Positions 23,866-31,682 of a stretch of DNA of 64,000 nt are shown here, one piece after another. Location of the stretch: assembly GCA_050248915.1 (NCBI GenBank), contig JBFWRL010000004.1, forward strand, positions 20,444 through 84,443. Reading direction: 5' to 3'. The translations under genes were made by a program, and so were the position numbers. Position 1 is the first letter of the stretch. Each line of letters opens with the position of its first letter. The stretch is from GCA-2770975 sp050248915. Lineage in GTDB: Bacteria; Cyanobacteriota; Sericytochromatia; UBA7694. The notes under the pieces are model-generated. The model did no database searches, was not told the DNA's origin, and saw only the letters and a list, made by a program, of their open reading frames with translations.

Positions 23866-24651
23866 TTAGCAGCCTTTCCAATTGGCAGCGCGTTTTTCGA
23901 TGAAGGCGCTGATGCCTTCGCTTTTGTCTTCGGTGGCAAAGACCTTGTGAAAGTTTTGAATTTCCAGGCGCAGGCCTTGATTGATGGTTTTGGTCAGGCC
24001 TTCAGCCACGCTGTCGTGGATCAAACGCGAGGCCACAGGGGCTTTGGTGGCCACATTTTTGGCCAATCCCAGGGCTTTGGGCAGCAGTTCTTCAGCAGGC
24101 GTGACGTGGTTGACCAGACCCCAGGCAAAAGCGGTGGCGGCATCAATCGGATCGCCACTCAGCAGCATTTCCAGAGCGCGGGCACTGCCAATAATGCGGG
24201 GCAGGCGCTGGGTGCCGCCAAAGCCGGGAATAATGCCCAAATTGATCTCGGGCTGGCCCATTTTGGCATGTTCCGCACAGAGGCGCAGATCGCAGGCCAT
24301 GGCCAATTCCAGACCGCCGCCCAGGGCCAAGCCGTTGATCGCGCAGATCGTGAGCTTTTTCATATCTGCCAAGCGGTTGAGGGCGCGCTGACCGGTCTCG
24401 GCCAGTTTTTCAGCTTCAGCCGGTGTCATGCCTGACATGGCCTTGATATCCGCGCCAGCGACAAAGATTTTGGGGCCAGCACCGGTCACAACCACAGCCA
24501 AGATTTCATCTTTGGCTTCGAGGTGGCGCAGCACTGCGTCCAATTCATCCACCACAGCTGGGCTGAGTGAATTCACAGGCGGGTGATCGAGGGTCACCAC
24601 AGCGACTTTTTCTTGCAGTTCCAGTTTGACAAAATGATTCTTTAATTCCAT
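23866..24651 (-). CDS. Enoyl-CoA hydratase/isomerase (crotonase) family protein
   Basis: 261 residues, full-length crotonase fold. Oxyanion-hole segments FVAGADIKAMSGM and NGLALGGGLELAMACD are intact. Catalytic Glu candidates lie in KMGQPEINLGIIPGFGGTQRLPR, the arrangement of true hydratases. C-terminal trimerisation helices are present. Acts in fatty-acid beta-oxidation or related acyl-CoA degradation. Followed 132 nt later by the LEA-like gene; preceded by the E1-beta-like gene with a 12-nt gap, so the two may form an operon. Confidence 0.88.
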   Translation of the reverse strand: MELKNHFVKLELQEKVAVVTLDHPPVNSLSPAVVDELDAVLRHLEAKDEILAVVVTGAGPKIFVAGADIKAMSGMTPAEAEKLAETGQRALNRLADMKKLTICAINGLALGGGLELAMACDLRLCAEHAKMGQPEINLGIIPGFGGTQRLPRIIGSARALEMLLSGDPIDAATAFAWGLVNHVTPAEELLPKALGLAKNVATKAPVASRLIHDSVAEGLTKTINQGLRLEIQNFHKVFATEDKSEGISAFIEKRAANWKGC

Positions 24652-24663
24652 TGAGAAAACTCC

Positions 24664-26016
24664 TTAAACATGTGTTTTGGCGGGGGTTTTTGCCGGAGGG
24701 CTAACGGGGTTGATACCCGTGGTATAAACCGGGTCGTGCTGCTCTGCGTATTTCAGGGCTGCTGTGGCCAGGGTCTTGAGTGCTGCTAGCTCAAACCACT
24801 GTTTTTCGCTGTCGAGGGCCAGTGGCACACCCACCCGTTCACCTATCCGAATCAGGGTTTCGGGTCTGAAAAATTCACAGAGCCTGACAAAGACGTCTTC
24901 AATTTGGGGCACAATCTGCTGTTCTATTGCCAGAGACTGGCCCACGGGGGAATCTTGCGCGCTGAGCACCTGCGGATAGGTCTCAAACTGCCAGCCGAAT
25001 TGTTGAATGATCTCGTGAGCCAGGCTGTGCATCCAATTATTGGCGGCGGTGGCTTCGTTTAAGAGCAAAATTCGGCCTCGGCTTTTTTCGATCAGGGGTT
25101 GCATATCTGCCAGCGGTGCGGGTTTGAGTGTACGCAAATCCATCACGGCAATTTCTTGGCCTGTCAAAAAGCTCAGGCCTTGGGCCGCTTTCCAGGCCAT
25201 TGGCATCAGGCGGCCATGGGAAAAGACCACTCCATGATCGCCTTCGCGGGTCAGGCGGGCTGTGCCCAGACTGTCTTCGGGAATGATCAGGCCTTCGGGC
25301 CATTCTTGCACCCAGGTGCCATCGCGCTGGTCCATTGCCGCGGTGGTATAAGCCAACCACTGTGTGCGGGCGTTGGGGTTGCTGGCCAGGGTTGAGGGGC
25401 TTTCGAGCAGTTCTTTTTCGCCGGGCAAAAGCGCAAAACCGGGCAATTCGAGATGGGCCAATCCCTGAGTGGTGGCTGAATCGGTCGGAAAACCGGCATG
25501 GGCGCGGGGATACATAAAGTGGACGGGATTGGGGTCTTTGATTGCGGCCACAAGCAGGGTGGCTGCGTCGTAGGGGTTGGAGACCGAGACCACCTTCCAA
25601 CCGGGCAATCCCACCATTTCGTTTTCGACGGTTTGGGAGTGGTAGAGAGCGCCTTTGCCACTCAGGGCTCCGTAAGCGGTCATGATCACCAGCGGCATGG
25701 GCACGCGCCCACCACTGGCCCAGCAGGTCTCACCAATCATTTTCATAATATCGTAGGTATTGTGCTGGTAATCGGCAAACTGCATTACGCCCACAGCAGG
25801 CTGGCGCAAAAATGCGGCAGAGTAGGGAATCCAGGCCGCAGAGCGCTCGTTGAGAATGGTGTTGTGGGCAAAAGGCAGGCCTTGGGTCTCAGCCAATACA
25901 CCGCCTTTGGCACCGGGGCCAACGCCTTCGTTGTCTTGACCCCAGACACCTGAGGTCAGCCAGCCCTGACGGTGGCAGTGTAAAAGCGCCAAACGCACTG
26001 CGTCTTTGATTTTCAT
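24664..26016 (-). CDS. 2-oxoacid dehydrogenase E1 beta-like (transketolase-fold) protein
   Basis: 450 residues, longer than standard E1-beta (about 330). Residues 1-200 match the pyrimidine-binding domain of E1-beta subunits: GVGPGAKGGVLAETQGL, NTILNERSAAWIPYSAAF, GVMQFADYQHNTYDIM, YHSQTVENEMVGLPGWKVVSVSNP and ATLLVAAIKDPNPVHFMYP. Residues 270-430 match the transketolase C-terminal domain (GVVFSHGRLMPMAWKA, IAVMDLRTLKPAPLADM). No E1-alpha, E2 or E3 gene is adjacent, so its complex is unclear. May be co-transcribed with the enoyl-CoA hydratase gene, hinting at branched-chain or acyl-CoA catabolism. Confidence 0.82.
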   Translation of the reverse strand: MKIKDAVRLALLHCHRQGWLTSGVWGQDNEGVGPGAKGGVLAETQGLPFAHNTILNERSAAWIPYSAAFLRQPAVGVMQFADYQHNTYDIMKMIGETCWASGGRVPMPLVIMTAYGALSGKGALYHSQTVENEMVGLPGWKVVSVSNPYDAATLLVAAIKDPNPVHFMYPRAHAGFPTDSATTQGLAHLELPGFALLPGEKELLESPSTLASNPNARTQWLAYTTAAMDQRDGTWVQEWPEGLIIPEDSLGTARLTREGDHGVVFSHGRLMPMAWKAAQGLSFLTGQEIAVMDLRTLKPAPLADMQPLIEKSRGRILLLNEATAANNWMHSLAHEIIQQFGWQFETYPQVLSAQDSPVGQSLAIEQQIVPQIEDVFVRLCEFFRPETLIRIGERVGVPLALDSEKQWFELAALKTLATAALKYAEQHDPVYTTGINPVSPPAKTPAKTHV

Positions 26017-26066
26017 GGGTCAGAGACCTCCACTTCAAGGTGCGCTCAGTATACCATGGGGGGCTC

Positions 26067-26372
26067 TTAGACTTCGCTCGAACCAAAGAGCAGATCCAGA
26101 GCGACTTGGCCCTGCTGCATCAGAATATCTGTCTGGTACAGCTCTGTATAGCTGCAAGCGCTGCAAGAAGCGGAAATCACCCCGCACAGTTGCGGCTGGT
26201 CTTTCACCATTGCTTGGTTTTGGCCACAGCAGCGACAGATAAAACGGGTGCCCAAACTGGCCTTGAGGGCTTCTTGTCTCTGTTTGGGTCTGCCATCTTT
26301 GCGCGCCTCACACTGCCAACAACTCTGGTAAGCGCCTTCGTTTTTTTCGCCGCAATCACTGCACCGCCACAT
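26067..26372 (-). CDS. Small double zinc-ribbon protein
   Basis: 101 residues. The N-terminus MWRCSDCGEKNEGAYQSCWQ plus CEA is a RanBP2-type finger (W-x-C-x2-C-x10-C-x2-C). The second half has CRCCGQNQAM and CSACSYTELYQTDI, a zinc ribbon of the type ending in C-x-x-C-x-Y/H-T-E-x-Y. Likely a nucleic-acid or protein-binding module; target unknown. It starts right after the RlmI-like gene (1-nt gap), so probably the same transcript. Confidence 0.75.
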   Translation of the reverse strand: MWRCSDCGEKNEGAYQSCWQCEARKDGRPKQRQEALKASLGTRFICRCCGQNQAMVKDQPQLCGVISASCSACSYTELYQTDILMQQGQVALDLLFGSSEV

Positions 26373-26373
26373 T

Positions 26374-27387
26374 TTAAACCTGCAAGACGGCTATTTTGAG
26401 GGGGGGCTGTCCGTCCCGCGAGGGAAAGTCTGCTTCGGGTTCCAGCCATTGCAAGGCTTGAATGTCCCGCCCGGCTTTGCTGGCGCAGCGCATCAGGCTT
26501 TCTGCCCAGATCTCGCGCTGGACCGCAGCCACGTTATTGGTGCAGAGCAGACGGCCACCGGGACGGGTGGCCAAGAGTGCGGGTTTAAACACACTCTGGT
26601 AATCGCGGATCAGGTCAATGGTGCCAAAGGGGCTTTTGGACCAACGTGGGGGGTCCAAGCAGACCAGATCAAATTGGCGGGGGGCCAGTTTGGGGTAGCT
26701 GCGGCTTTCAATCCCTTTGCCGCGCCGAAAGGTGATCGGCAGACCGGCCCACTGTTTGACAGCAGTAAAAAAATCACTATGCAAAAAATGGTGCTGCTCG
26801 TTGTCTAAGTGATTGAGCCGGGCGTTTTCTTGGCCGATTTCGAGATAACGGTTGGTAAAGTCCACATTCCAGACCTCACTTGCCCCGCCTTGCATGGCTG
26901 CGATCCCCAGACCACAGGTATAGGCGCAGAGATTGAGCACCGAGCATCCTGCGGCTTGGCCCAGCACATAGCGCCGTCCCACCCGCAGATCGAGAAAGAG
27001 CAGTGGATCTTGGCCGCTGTGTTTGCCCATGACTGTATAAGCCAAATTCAGCTCGTGGCAGAGAAAGGTGTGGGGGCTGAGCTCGTTTTCATCTTTGCGG
27101 CGCGAATGGGCGGCGCTGCGGTCGTTATGCACCACTTCCAAGGGTTGAAAATGGTCACGGCTAACGGCTTCAATGGTGGCAAGATCGTCTGCACTGAGGG
27201 GGCTGTGAAAACTCTGAATCAGCAATTGGGGACCGTAGCGATCCACGGTCAGGCCCGGGCGGCCTTCGTTGCTGCCATGAAAGAGGCGATAGGCAGTGGT
27301 GTTTTCGGCGGCCAAAGCCGCGAAAAGCGCCGCGCGCCGCTCCAAGGCACTGCGCAGATCTTCCGCAAGTTGAGAGTCGTCAAACAC
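26374..27387 (-). CDS. Class I SAM-dependent 23S rRNA methyltransferase, RlmI-like
   Basis: 337 residues from a GTG start directly abutting the stop of the upstream permease gene (TGA-GTG). The N-terminal part contains GLTVDRYGPQLLIQSF (RlmI/RlmK-like RNA-binding region, no full PUA). The Rossmann core has FLDLRVGRRYVLG, GCSVLNLCAYTCGLGIAAMQGGA (SAM motif I), VDFTNRYLEIGQENARLN and the DPP motif in LVCLDPPRWSK. Expected to methylate a cytosine C5 in large-subunit rRNA. Sits behind an ABC exporter pair. Confidence 0.82.
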   Translation of the reverse strand: MFDDSQLAEDLRSALERRAALFAALAAENTTAYRLFHGSNEGRPGLTVDRYGPQLLIQSFHSPLSADDLATIEAVSRDHFQPLEVVHNDRSAAHSRRKDENELSPHTFLCHELNLAYTVMGKHSGQDPLLFLDLRVGRRYVLGQAAGCSVLNLCAYTCGLGIAAMQGGASEVWNVDFTNRYLEIGQENARLNHLDNEQHHFLHSDFFTAVKQWAGLPITFRRGKGIESRSYPKLAPRQFDLVCLDPPRWSKSPFGTIDLIRDYQSVFKPALLATRPGGRLLCTNNVAAVQREIWAESLMRCASKAGRDIQALQWLEPEADFPSRDGQPPLKIAVLQV

Positions 27388-28161
27388 TCACAGATCCCGC
27401 CAGCGCAGCCAACCCCAAGAAGCCAGAGAAAACAGGGCAATATACCCCAGGGTCAAAAAGACCGAACGCCATTCTGGGTCTTTGGCCACACCCATGCCGA
27501 GCAGGGCTGGCAGGGGATTGGGAATCAGATCGGCGATGATCTTCATCGGCAGGTAATCGCCCCAGCCCTGGGGCAGGAGTTTAAAGCGCAGGACGTTTTC
27601 GACCACCATCGAATAAAAGAGATAGGCAATGATCGTGAGCCCTTGCTTTTGCACCACCAAGCTCAAAAACAGAGCAAAGACCAGTGTTGCATAACATTGT
27701 AAGAAGAAAATCCCGACAAAGTGGATTTTTTCTGTCGCGCTGGCCCAGCTGACGCCTTCGCCGTAAACCAGGCCACAACCCAGACCCACAGCCGCTACCA
27801 AAAGGGTTGAGACAATCGTGAACAGGAATAAAAGCAGCAATTTGCCAATCAAGACCTCTTCGCGGCTCATCCCGTCGATAATATTCTGCCTCAGGGTGCG
27901 AAATTGAAACTCGTTGGTGACCAAGAGAATCACGAAAAAATAGAGCAGCAAATTGAACCAAGAGGCCATGTAGGTGACGTTTTGCCAGACCTGGGGAAAG
28001 AGGTAGAGATTGAGGCCCAGACTGGTGCCGCCAGAGACCTGGATATTAAAATTGGCCAAACTCACGAAGAGCAGTGGCATCAGCAGGAGATAGCCCAAGG
28101 CCGAAATCCAGAAGGCGCGGTACCAGATGACTTTTCTCAGCTCAATGATTAACAGGCGCAT
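27388..28161 (-). CDS. ABC-2 type transporter permease
   Basis: 257 residues with about six transmembrane helices. N-terminal LLIIELRKVIWYRAFWISALGYLL and the NEFQFRTLRQNIIDGMSREEVLIGKLL segment are typical of ABC-2 permeases of the NatB/bacitracin-exporter kind. Overlaps the ATP-binding gene by 20 nt, so the two form one exporter; the substrate is unknown. The gene immediately abuts the RlmI-like methyltransferase. Confidence 0.85.
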   Translation of the reverse strand: MRLLIIELRKVIWYRAFWISALGYLLLMPLLFVSLANFNIQVSGGTSLGLNLYLFPQVWQNVTYMASWFNLLLYFFVILLVTNEFQFRTLRQNIIDGMSREEVLIGKLLLLFLFTIVSTLLVAAVGLGCGLVYGEGVSWASATEKIHFVGIFFLQCYATLVFALFLSLVVQKQGLTIIAYLFYSMVVENVLRFKLLPQGWGDYLPMKIIADLIPNPLPALLGMGVAKDPEWRSVFLTLGYIALFSLASWGWLRWRDL

Positions 28162-29068
28162 CTTGTTGATCCTCCCGTATCAAGGCCAAAAAGCCACTTT
28201 CGAGGTTGGGTTTGTAGATCGCCAAATGGCTCAGGGCCACTCCCTGCTCCATAAACCAGCGGTTGATCTCTGAAGGGGTTTTTTCGTTTTCGAGGTTGAG
28301 TTCGAGTTTGTCGCCATTTTCGCGGACTTGCTTGACTCCCGGACACTGCTCGGCCATTTGTTTCAGCGTGGCCAACTCACCCCCCGAAATTTGCAAAAGT
28401 GGCCCCGAGGTGAGCACCTCGCTGAGTGAACCTGCCGCGAGGCGTTTGCCCTGTTTGAGCACGGCCACGTGGGTGCAAACTTTTTCGACTTCGTCGAGAA
28501 TATGGCTGGCCATAATGATTGTTTTGCCCGTTTGGGCCGTGCGCTGAATGACCGCGCGCACATCGGCAATGCCCTGGGGATCCAGTCCGTTGGTGGGCTC
28601 GTCCAGCACCAAGACTTCTGGGTCTGAAAGCAGGGCCGAAGCCAAAGCCAGACGCTGACGCATCCCCAGCGAATAGGTGCTGATGGCGTCTTTGGAGCGC
28701 TGACTGAGCAAAACCAGATCCAGCACTTCTTTGATGCGCTCTTGGCCTCGGCCTTTGATGGCCGCGACAATTTCGAGATTGCGCTGGGCCGAGAGATAGG
28801 TATAAAAATTGGGGGTTTCGAGCAGCGTGCCCACCCGGCGTCGGGCCAGGGCTGTGGGCGGGGCCTCAAACCAGCGGTAATCACCTGTGCTGGCTTTGAG
28901 CACGCCCAAAACAATGCCCAAGGTGGTGGTTTTGCCACTGCCATTGGGGCCGAGAATGCCCCAGGTGCTGCCTGCTTCGACTTTTAAGTTGAGGCTTTGC
29001 AGGGCCTGGACTTTGCCATAGCGTTTGGAGAGATTGGAGATTTCAAGAACTGTTGCCATGTTTGGCAT
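28142..29068 (-). CDS. ABC transporter ATP-binding protein
   Basis: 308 residues from the ATG at 29068, preceded by AAGG; an ATG three codons later is an alternative. Walker A GILGPNGSGKTTTLG, signature YSLGMRQRLALA, Walker B EVLVLDEPTNGLDP and the switch His in IIMASHIL are complete. The 90-residue C-terminal extension fits DrrA/NatA-type exporters. Partner of the ABC-2 permease that follows. Confidence 0.92.
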   Translation of the reverse strand: MPNMATVLEISNLSKRYGKVQALQSLNLKVEAGSTWGILGPNGSGKTTTLGIVLGVLKASTGDYRWFEAPPTALARRRVGTLLETPNFYTYLSAQRNLEIVAAIKGRGQERIKEVLDLVLLSQRSKDAISTYSLGMRQRLALASALLSDPEVLVLDEPTNGLDPQGIADVRAVIQRTAQTGKTIIMASHILDEVEKVCTHVAVLKQGKRLAAGSLSEVLTSGPLLQISGGELATLKQMAEQCPGVKQVRENGDKLELNLENEKTPSEINRWFMEQGVALSHLAIYKPNLESGFLALIREDQQDAPVNH

Positions 29069-29136
29069 TGTACCTTGAGCAGAGGGGCAAGACAAACCTC
29101 TCTTTTAGCCGGACAAGGGTTCTGTATCCGGCGTGT

Positions 29137-29604
29137 TCAGAGCAGACTTGTGAGGGCGTGGGTCTCCCATTCTTTGACCTGTGGCTCAATCTGGGGAATG
29201 GTGTAGAGTTCGATGGGGTTGCCCACCGGATCATTGACCGTGACGCCCCAATAGCTGCCATGCCGCCATTCAGGTTTGCTGGTCAAAAGCTGTTTTTGGG
29301 TGTGTTTAAGCTGGTAAAGCACGCCCAAAAACAGGGCCTCGGGCACCCGAATCGACCATTGACAGGGAATATCCAAATAGTCATAGGCTGTCGTTTGGGC
29401 CTGATGAACGGCCTTGCTCTGACAAAACATGACCTCGGTCTGGCCGAGCTGAAAGACACTGTAGGTGTTCTCTTTCCAGATTCTTTCTTCGAGCCCCAGC
29501 AACTCGCCATAAAAAAAGCGAATGGCGCTCAAATCTGAACAGATCACGGTTGAAAGATCGGCCACACCTGTTGGTATCTGGTGGTTATGCTCTGGTTTCC
29601 ACAT
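29137..29604 (-). CDS. Glyoxalase/VOC-superfamily protein
   Basis: 155 residues. Two beta-alpha-beta-beta-beta halves: DLSAIRFFYGELLGLEE in the first, then WRHGSYWGVTVNDPVGNPIELYTIPQ in the second with the usual D-P-x-G-N-x-I-E-L motif. The metal-binding His and Glu set is only partly obvious, so an enzyme or a binding protein (bleomycin-resistance type) are both possible. RBS AAGAGGG upstream. Confidence 0.75.
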   Translation of the reverse strand: MWKPEHNHQIPTGVADLSTVICSDLSAIRFFYGELLGLEERIWKENTYSVFQLGQTEVMFCQSKAVHQAQTTAYDYLDIPCQWSIRVPEALFLGVLYQLKHTQKQLLTSKPEWRHGSYWGVTVNDPVGNPIELYTIPQIEPQVKEWETHALTSLL

Positions 29605-29784
29605 AGTCCGCCCTCTTAGCTCTCAAATTGGTTCTTTGCTTGTTCTCTTATACCCGTAGAATCTCGCCCATCCTGCTAAAAAAAGCGTCTTTTACAGAAC
29701 ATTTAATCCACTTTTGATCTGCACCCAATACACTTAATATAAAGAGGCTTTGTGTGACAATTTCGAGATCTTGCCACTGATGAA

Positions 29785-31092
29785 CTACATCCCTCCAACC
29801 CAAATGGGTATGGAGGGAGTTTCGTGCTTCGCAGAGAAAGACTTCTCTCCACACAGGGCCGATTCCCGACCCTTAATACTCTCTAAGGCCCAGTTTAAGA
29901 TCACACGCGCAGCATTCTGATCGCGACTCAAGGTTAAGCCACATGGACATATGTGTTGCCTTTCGGATAAAGGCTTCTTTGCCTGATTGCCACAACCACA
30001 GCAAGTCTGACTGGGCTTGGCGATGCTGTCGCCATCCGTAAGCACTTCGTGCAACGGCTGCCGCTCCTTGCGCGTCGGCACTTCAATGTATCTCGTACCA
30101 GCCTCTGCCGCTTTGTACTTCAACATCGCGTGAAATGCCCCTGGGGCTGTGCTCAATATTTCTCTGTTGAGTCCCTTTTTTCTCTGACCGCCGTTGGCCG
30201 TCATTCCTTTGGTATTCAGCTTCTCGACAGCAATTAACCCATTTGATTTGATCACCCAGGCACTGCTCTGATGCAGAAACTCATGGCGCTTGCGGGCTAT
30301 TTTGCTGTGTAATGCCGCAACCTTTTTTTTCGCTTTGAACCAATTGCGTGAGCCCCGCTTTTTATGGGACATCTCTCGCTGCAATTGGGCCAGCTTTTGC
30401 AATTCAAGCCTTAAATGCCGTTCGTTTTCTATCCGGCTGTAATCACCGCTTTCATGGGCCAAAGTGGCAAAGCTCTCTACTCCCCAATCCAGACCCACAG
30501 CTCCTTTGACCAGAGGGGGCTCATGCTCCTTGGGTTTGCGTTCAGGTTCACAAACCAAAACAACCGAGGCATACCATTTTCCCCCTTTGTACAAAATATC
30601 CAAGGTTTTCGGTGTACCAGGCGTTCGGGCTTGTCCCCGCATCCGAATATACCCTACTCCTGAAAGTTTGAGCAGGCCATGTTTCTTTTCTTGAGGGAAC
30701 AATCGCCAGCCATCACCATGGGTTTTGTAGCCCCAACCAGAATAGCGCTGGAGTGGCTTGAAGCGCGGGAAGCCCACTTTTTCAGCGTTTTCTTTGACCC
30801 GTCTGAAGAAGTGTTGAAAAGCATGTTCAAGCCGCTTGAGGGTCACCTGACAGGATTGGGCGTTGAGGGCATCATATTCAGGCATGGCTTGACGCAAGTC
30901 GGTCAGGTCCTTGCACTGTTGGGCGAAATGAAGCGAGACGCCACACCTGCGATAAGCGGTAATCCGTTGTTCGAGGGCTGCGTTGTAAAGTTGCTGATGC
31001 AAAGCACGGATTTTAAGCATTTCAGCTTCTTGCGCTTGGTTGGGGTACAAGCGATAAGTGACTCTGCGATTTAAGTTTTGAGAAAATTCCAT
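29785..31092 (-). CDS. tnpB: RNA-guided nuclease TnpB (IS605 OrfB)
   Basis: 435 residues, full length. The N-terminal helix-turn-helix and WED-like part is followed by RuvC: Asp-202 in GAVGLDWGVES, Glu-290 in LIAVEKLNTKG, Asp-391 in LSRDQNAARVI. Zinc ribbon CCGCG (364-368) and CPCG (382-385). All catalytic residues are intact, so it should be an active omega-RNA-guided nuclease. Its guide would be read from DNA just beyond the right-end hairpin (below about 29780). A TATACT ends 6 nt before the ATG with no ribosome site, so it is probably leaderless. Confidence 0.93.
   Translation of the reverse strand: MEFSQNLNRRVTYRLYPNQAQEAEMLKIRALHQQLYNAALEQRITAYRRCGVSLHFAQQCKDLTDLRQAMPEYDALNAQSCQVTLKRLEHAFQHFFRRVKENAEKVGFPRFKPLQRYSGWGYKTHGDGWRLFPQEKKHGLLKLSGVGYIRMRGQARTPGTPKTLDILYKGGKWYASVVLVCEPERKPKEHEPPLVKGAVGLDWGVESFATLAHESGDYSRIENERHLRLELQKLAQLQREMSHKKRGSRNWFKAKKKVAALHSKIARKRHEFLHQSSAWVIKSNGLIAVEKLNTKGMTANGGQRKKGLNREILSTAPGAFHAMLKYKAAEAGTRYIEVPTRKERQPLHEVLTDGDSIAKPSQTCCGCGNQAKKPLSERQHICPCGLTLSRDQNAARVILNWALESIKGRESALCGEKSFSAKHETPSIPIWVGGM
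29794..29814 (+). repeat. IS605-type right-end (tnpB side) hairpin
   Basis: TCCAACCCAAATGGGTATGGA folds into two stem segments (TCCA/TGGA and ACCC/GGGT) with one bulged A and loop AAAT; three further C-G pairs extend it outward to 29791-29817. It lies inside the last codons of tnpB. Such hairpins are bound by Y1 transposases, and in TnpB elements this end also forms part of the omega RNA. Confidence 0.8.
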
Positions 31093-31098
31093 ACACTT

Positions 31099-31134
31099 AG
31101 TATACTACTGTTTTATTTAGAGTCCTAGTATAAT
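31099..31134. promoter_or_regulatory. Back-to-back leaderless promoters of tnpB and tnpA
   Basis: Minus strand: TATACT at 31099-31104, 6 nt before the tnpB ATG. Plus strand: TATAAT at 31129-31134, 5 nt before the tnpA ATG. The whole intergenic region is only 47 nt, so both polymerase sites overlap and would compete. Neither gene has a Shine-Dalgarno sequence. Confidence 0.6.
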
Positions 31135-31139
31135 TAGTT

Positions 31140-31553
31140 ATGCTCAAAATAAATGACTTAAAAACGCTTTATCACTGTACATATAATTTAAATTATCATT
31201 TGGTTATTGTTACAAAATACCGTCGCAAATGTATCAATAAACCCATGCTTGATTCCTTAGAAAACATCTTTACAGAGCTTTGCCAAAAATGGGAGTGTGA
31301 ATTACTTGAATTTAATGGCGAAAAAGACCATGTCCATTTATTACTTTCTCTCAATCCAAAGGTGCAACCCAGTAAGTTTGTTAATAATATAAAAACAGTT
31401 TCTTCTCGCTTGATTCGCAAGGAATTTGCAGAAGAAATAAACAAAGTATATGCCAAAGCGGTATTTTGGAGCCGTTCCTATTGCCTATTGACCTGTGGAA
31501 GTGCGCCATTGTCTGTGATTAAACAGTATATTGAACAACAAAGGCTGGAATGA
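31140..31553 (+). CDS. tnpA: IS200/IS605 Y1 transposase TnpA
   Basis: 137 residues, the usual size. The HUH pair His-64/His-66 is in EKDHVHLLLSL and the catalytic Tyr-130 in IKQYIEQQ. The N-terminal YHLVIVTKYRRK is the family signature. It excises and inserts single-stranded DNA using the terminal hairpins. All key residues are intact, so the element may still be mobile. It is more A/T-rich than the neighbouring tnpB. Confidence 0.93.
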   Translation: MLKINDLKTLYHCTYNLNYHLVIVTKYRRKCINKPMLDSLENIFTELCQKWECELLEFNGEKDHVHLLLSLNPKVQPSKFVNNIKTVSSRLIRKEFAEEINKVYAKAVFWSRSYCLLTCGSAPLSVIKQYIEQQRLE

Positions 31554-31586
31554 GCGGCAGAACGCCGCTATCGCACTTCACCCCCC

Positions 31587-31607
31587 GCCAAGCCCAATGG
31601 CTATGGC
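31587..31607 (+). repeat. IS605-type left-end (tnpA side) hairpin
   Basis: GCCAAGCCCAATGGCTATGGC folds as GCCA/TGGC and AGCC/GGCT with one bulged A and loop CAAT. It matches the other end at 16 of 21 positions. Four of the five differences form two compensating base-pair changes (G-C to T-A and G-C to C-G). Confidence 0.8.
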
Positions 31608-31682
31608 AGGAGCACTGTGCGATAATTTGGTAGGCAAAACCTGAAACAATACCTCTAATTGCAATTGGGAGAGTCGCTCACG

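Larger units (their letters stand above)
29780..31620. mobile_element. IS200/IS605-family insertion sequence
   Basis: Approximate limits. Divergent tnpA (plus) and tnpB (minus) with 47 nt between start codons, bracketed by subterminal 21-nt hairpins at 29794-29814 and 31587-31607. The hairpins share the consensus NCCAANCCMAATGGNTATGG with compensating base-pair changes. This is the IS605 plan (LE - tnpA and tnpB divergent - RE). No inverted terminal repeats or target duplication are expected in this family. Exact cleavage sites cannot be set without an empty site. Confidence 0.85.

Noticed and set aside
23326..24435. 369-codon plus-strand frame across the LEA-like and enoyl-CoA hydratase genes
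   Set aside because: It spans two genuine opposite-strand genes and their intergenic gap. The protein is rich in Gly, Phe and His, with no recognisable domain.
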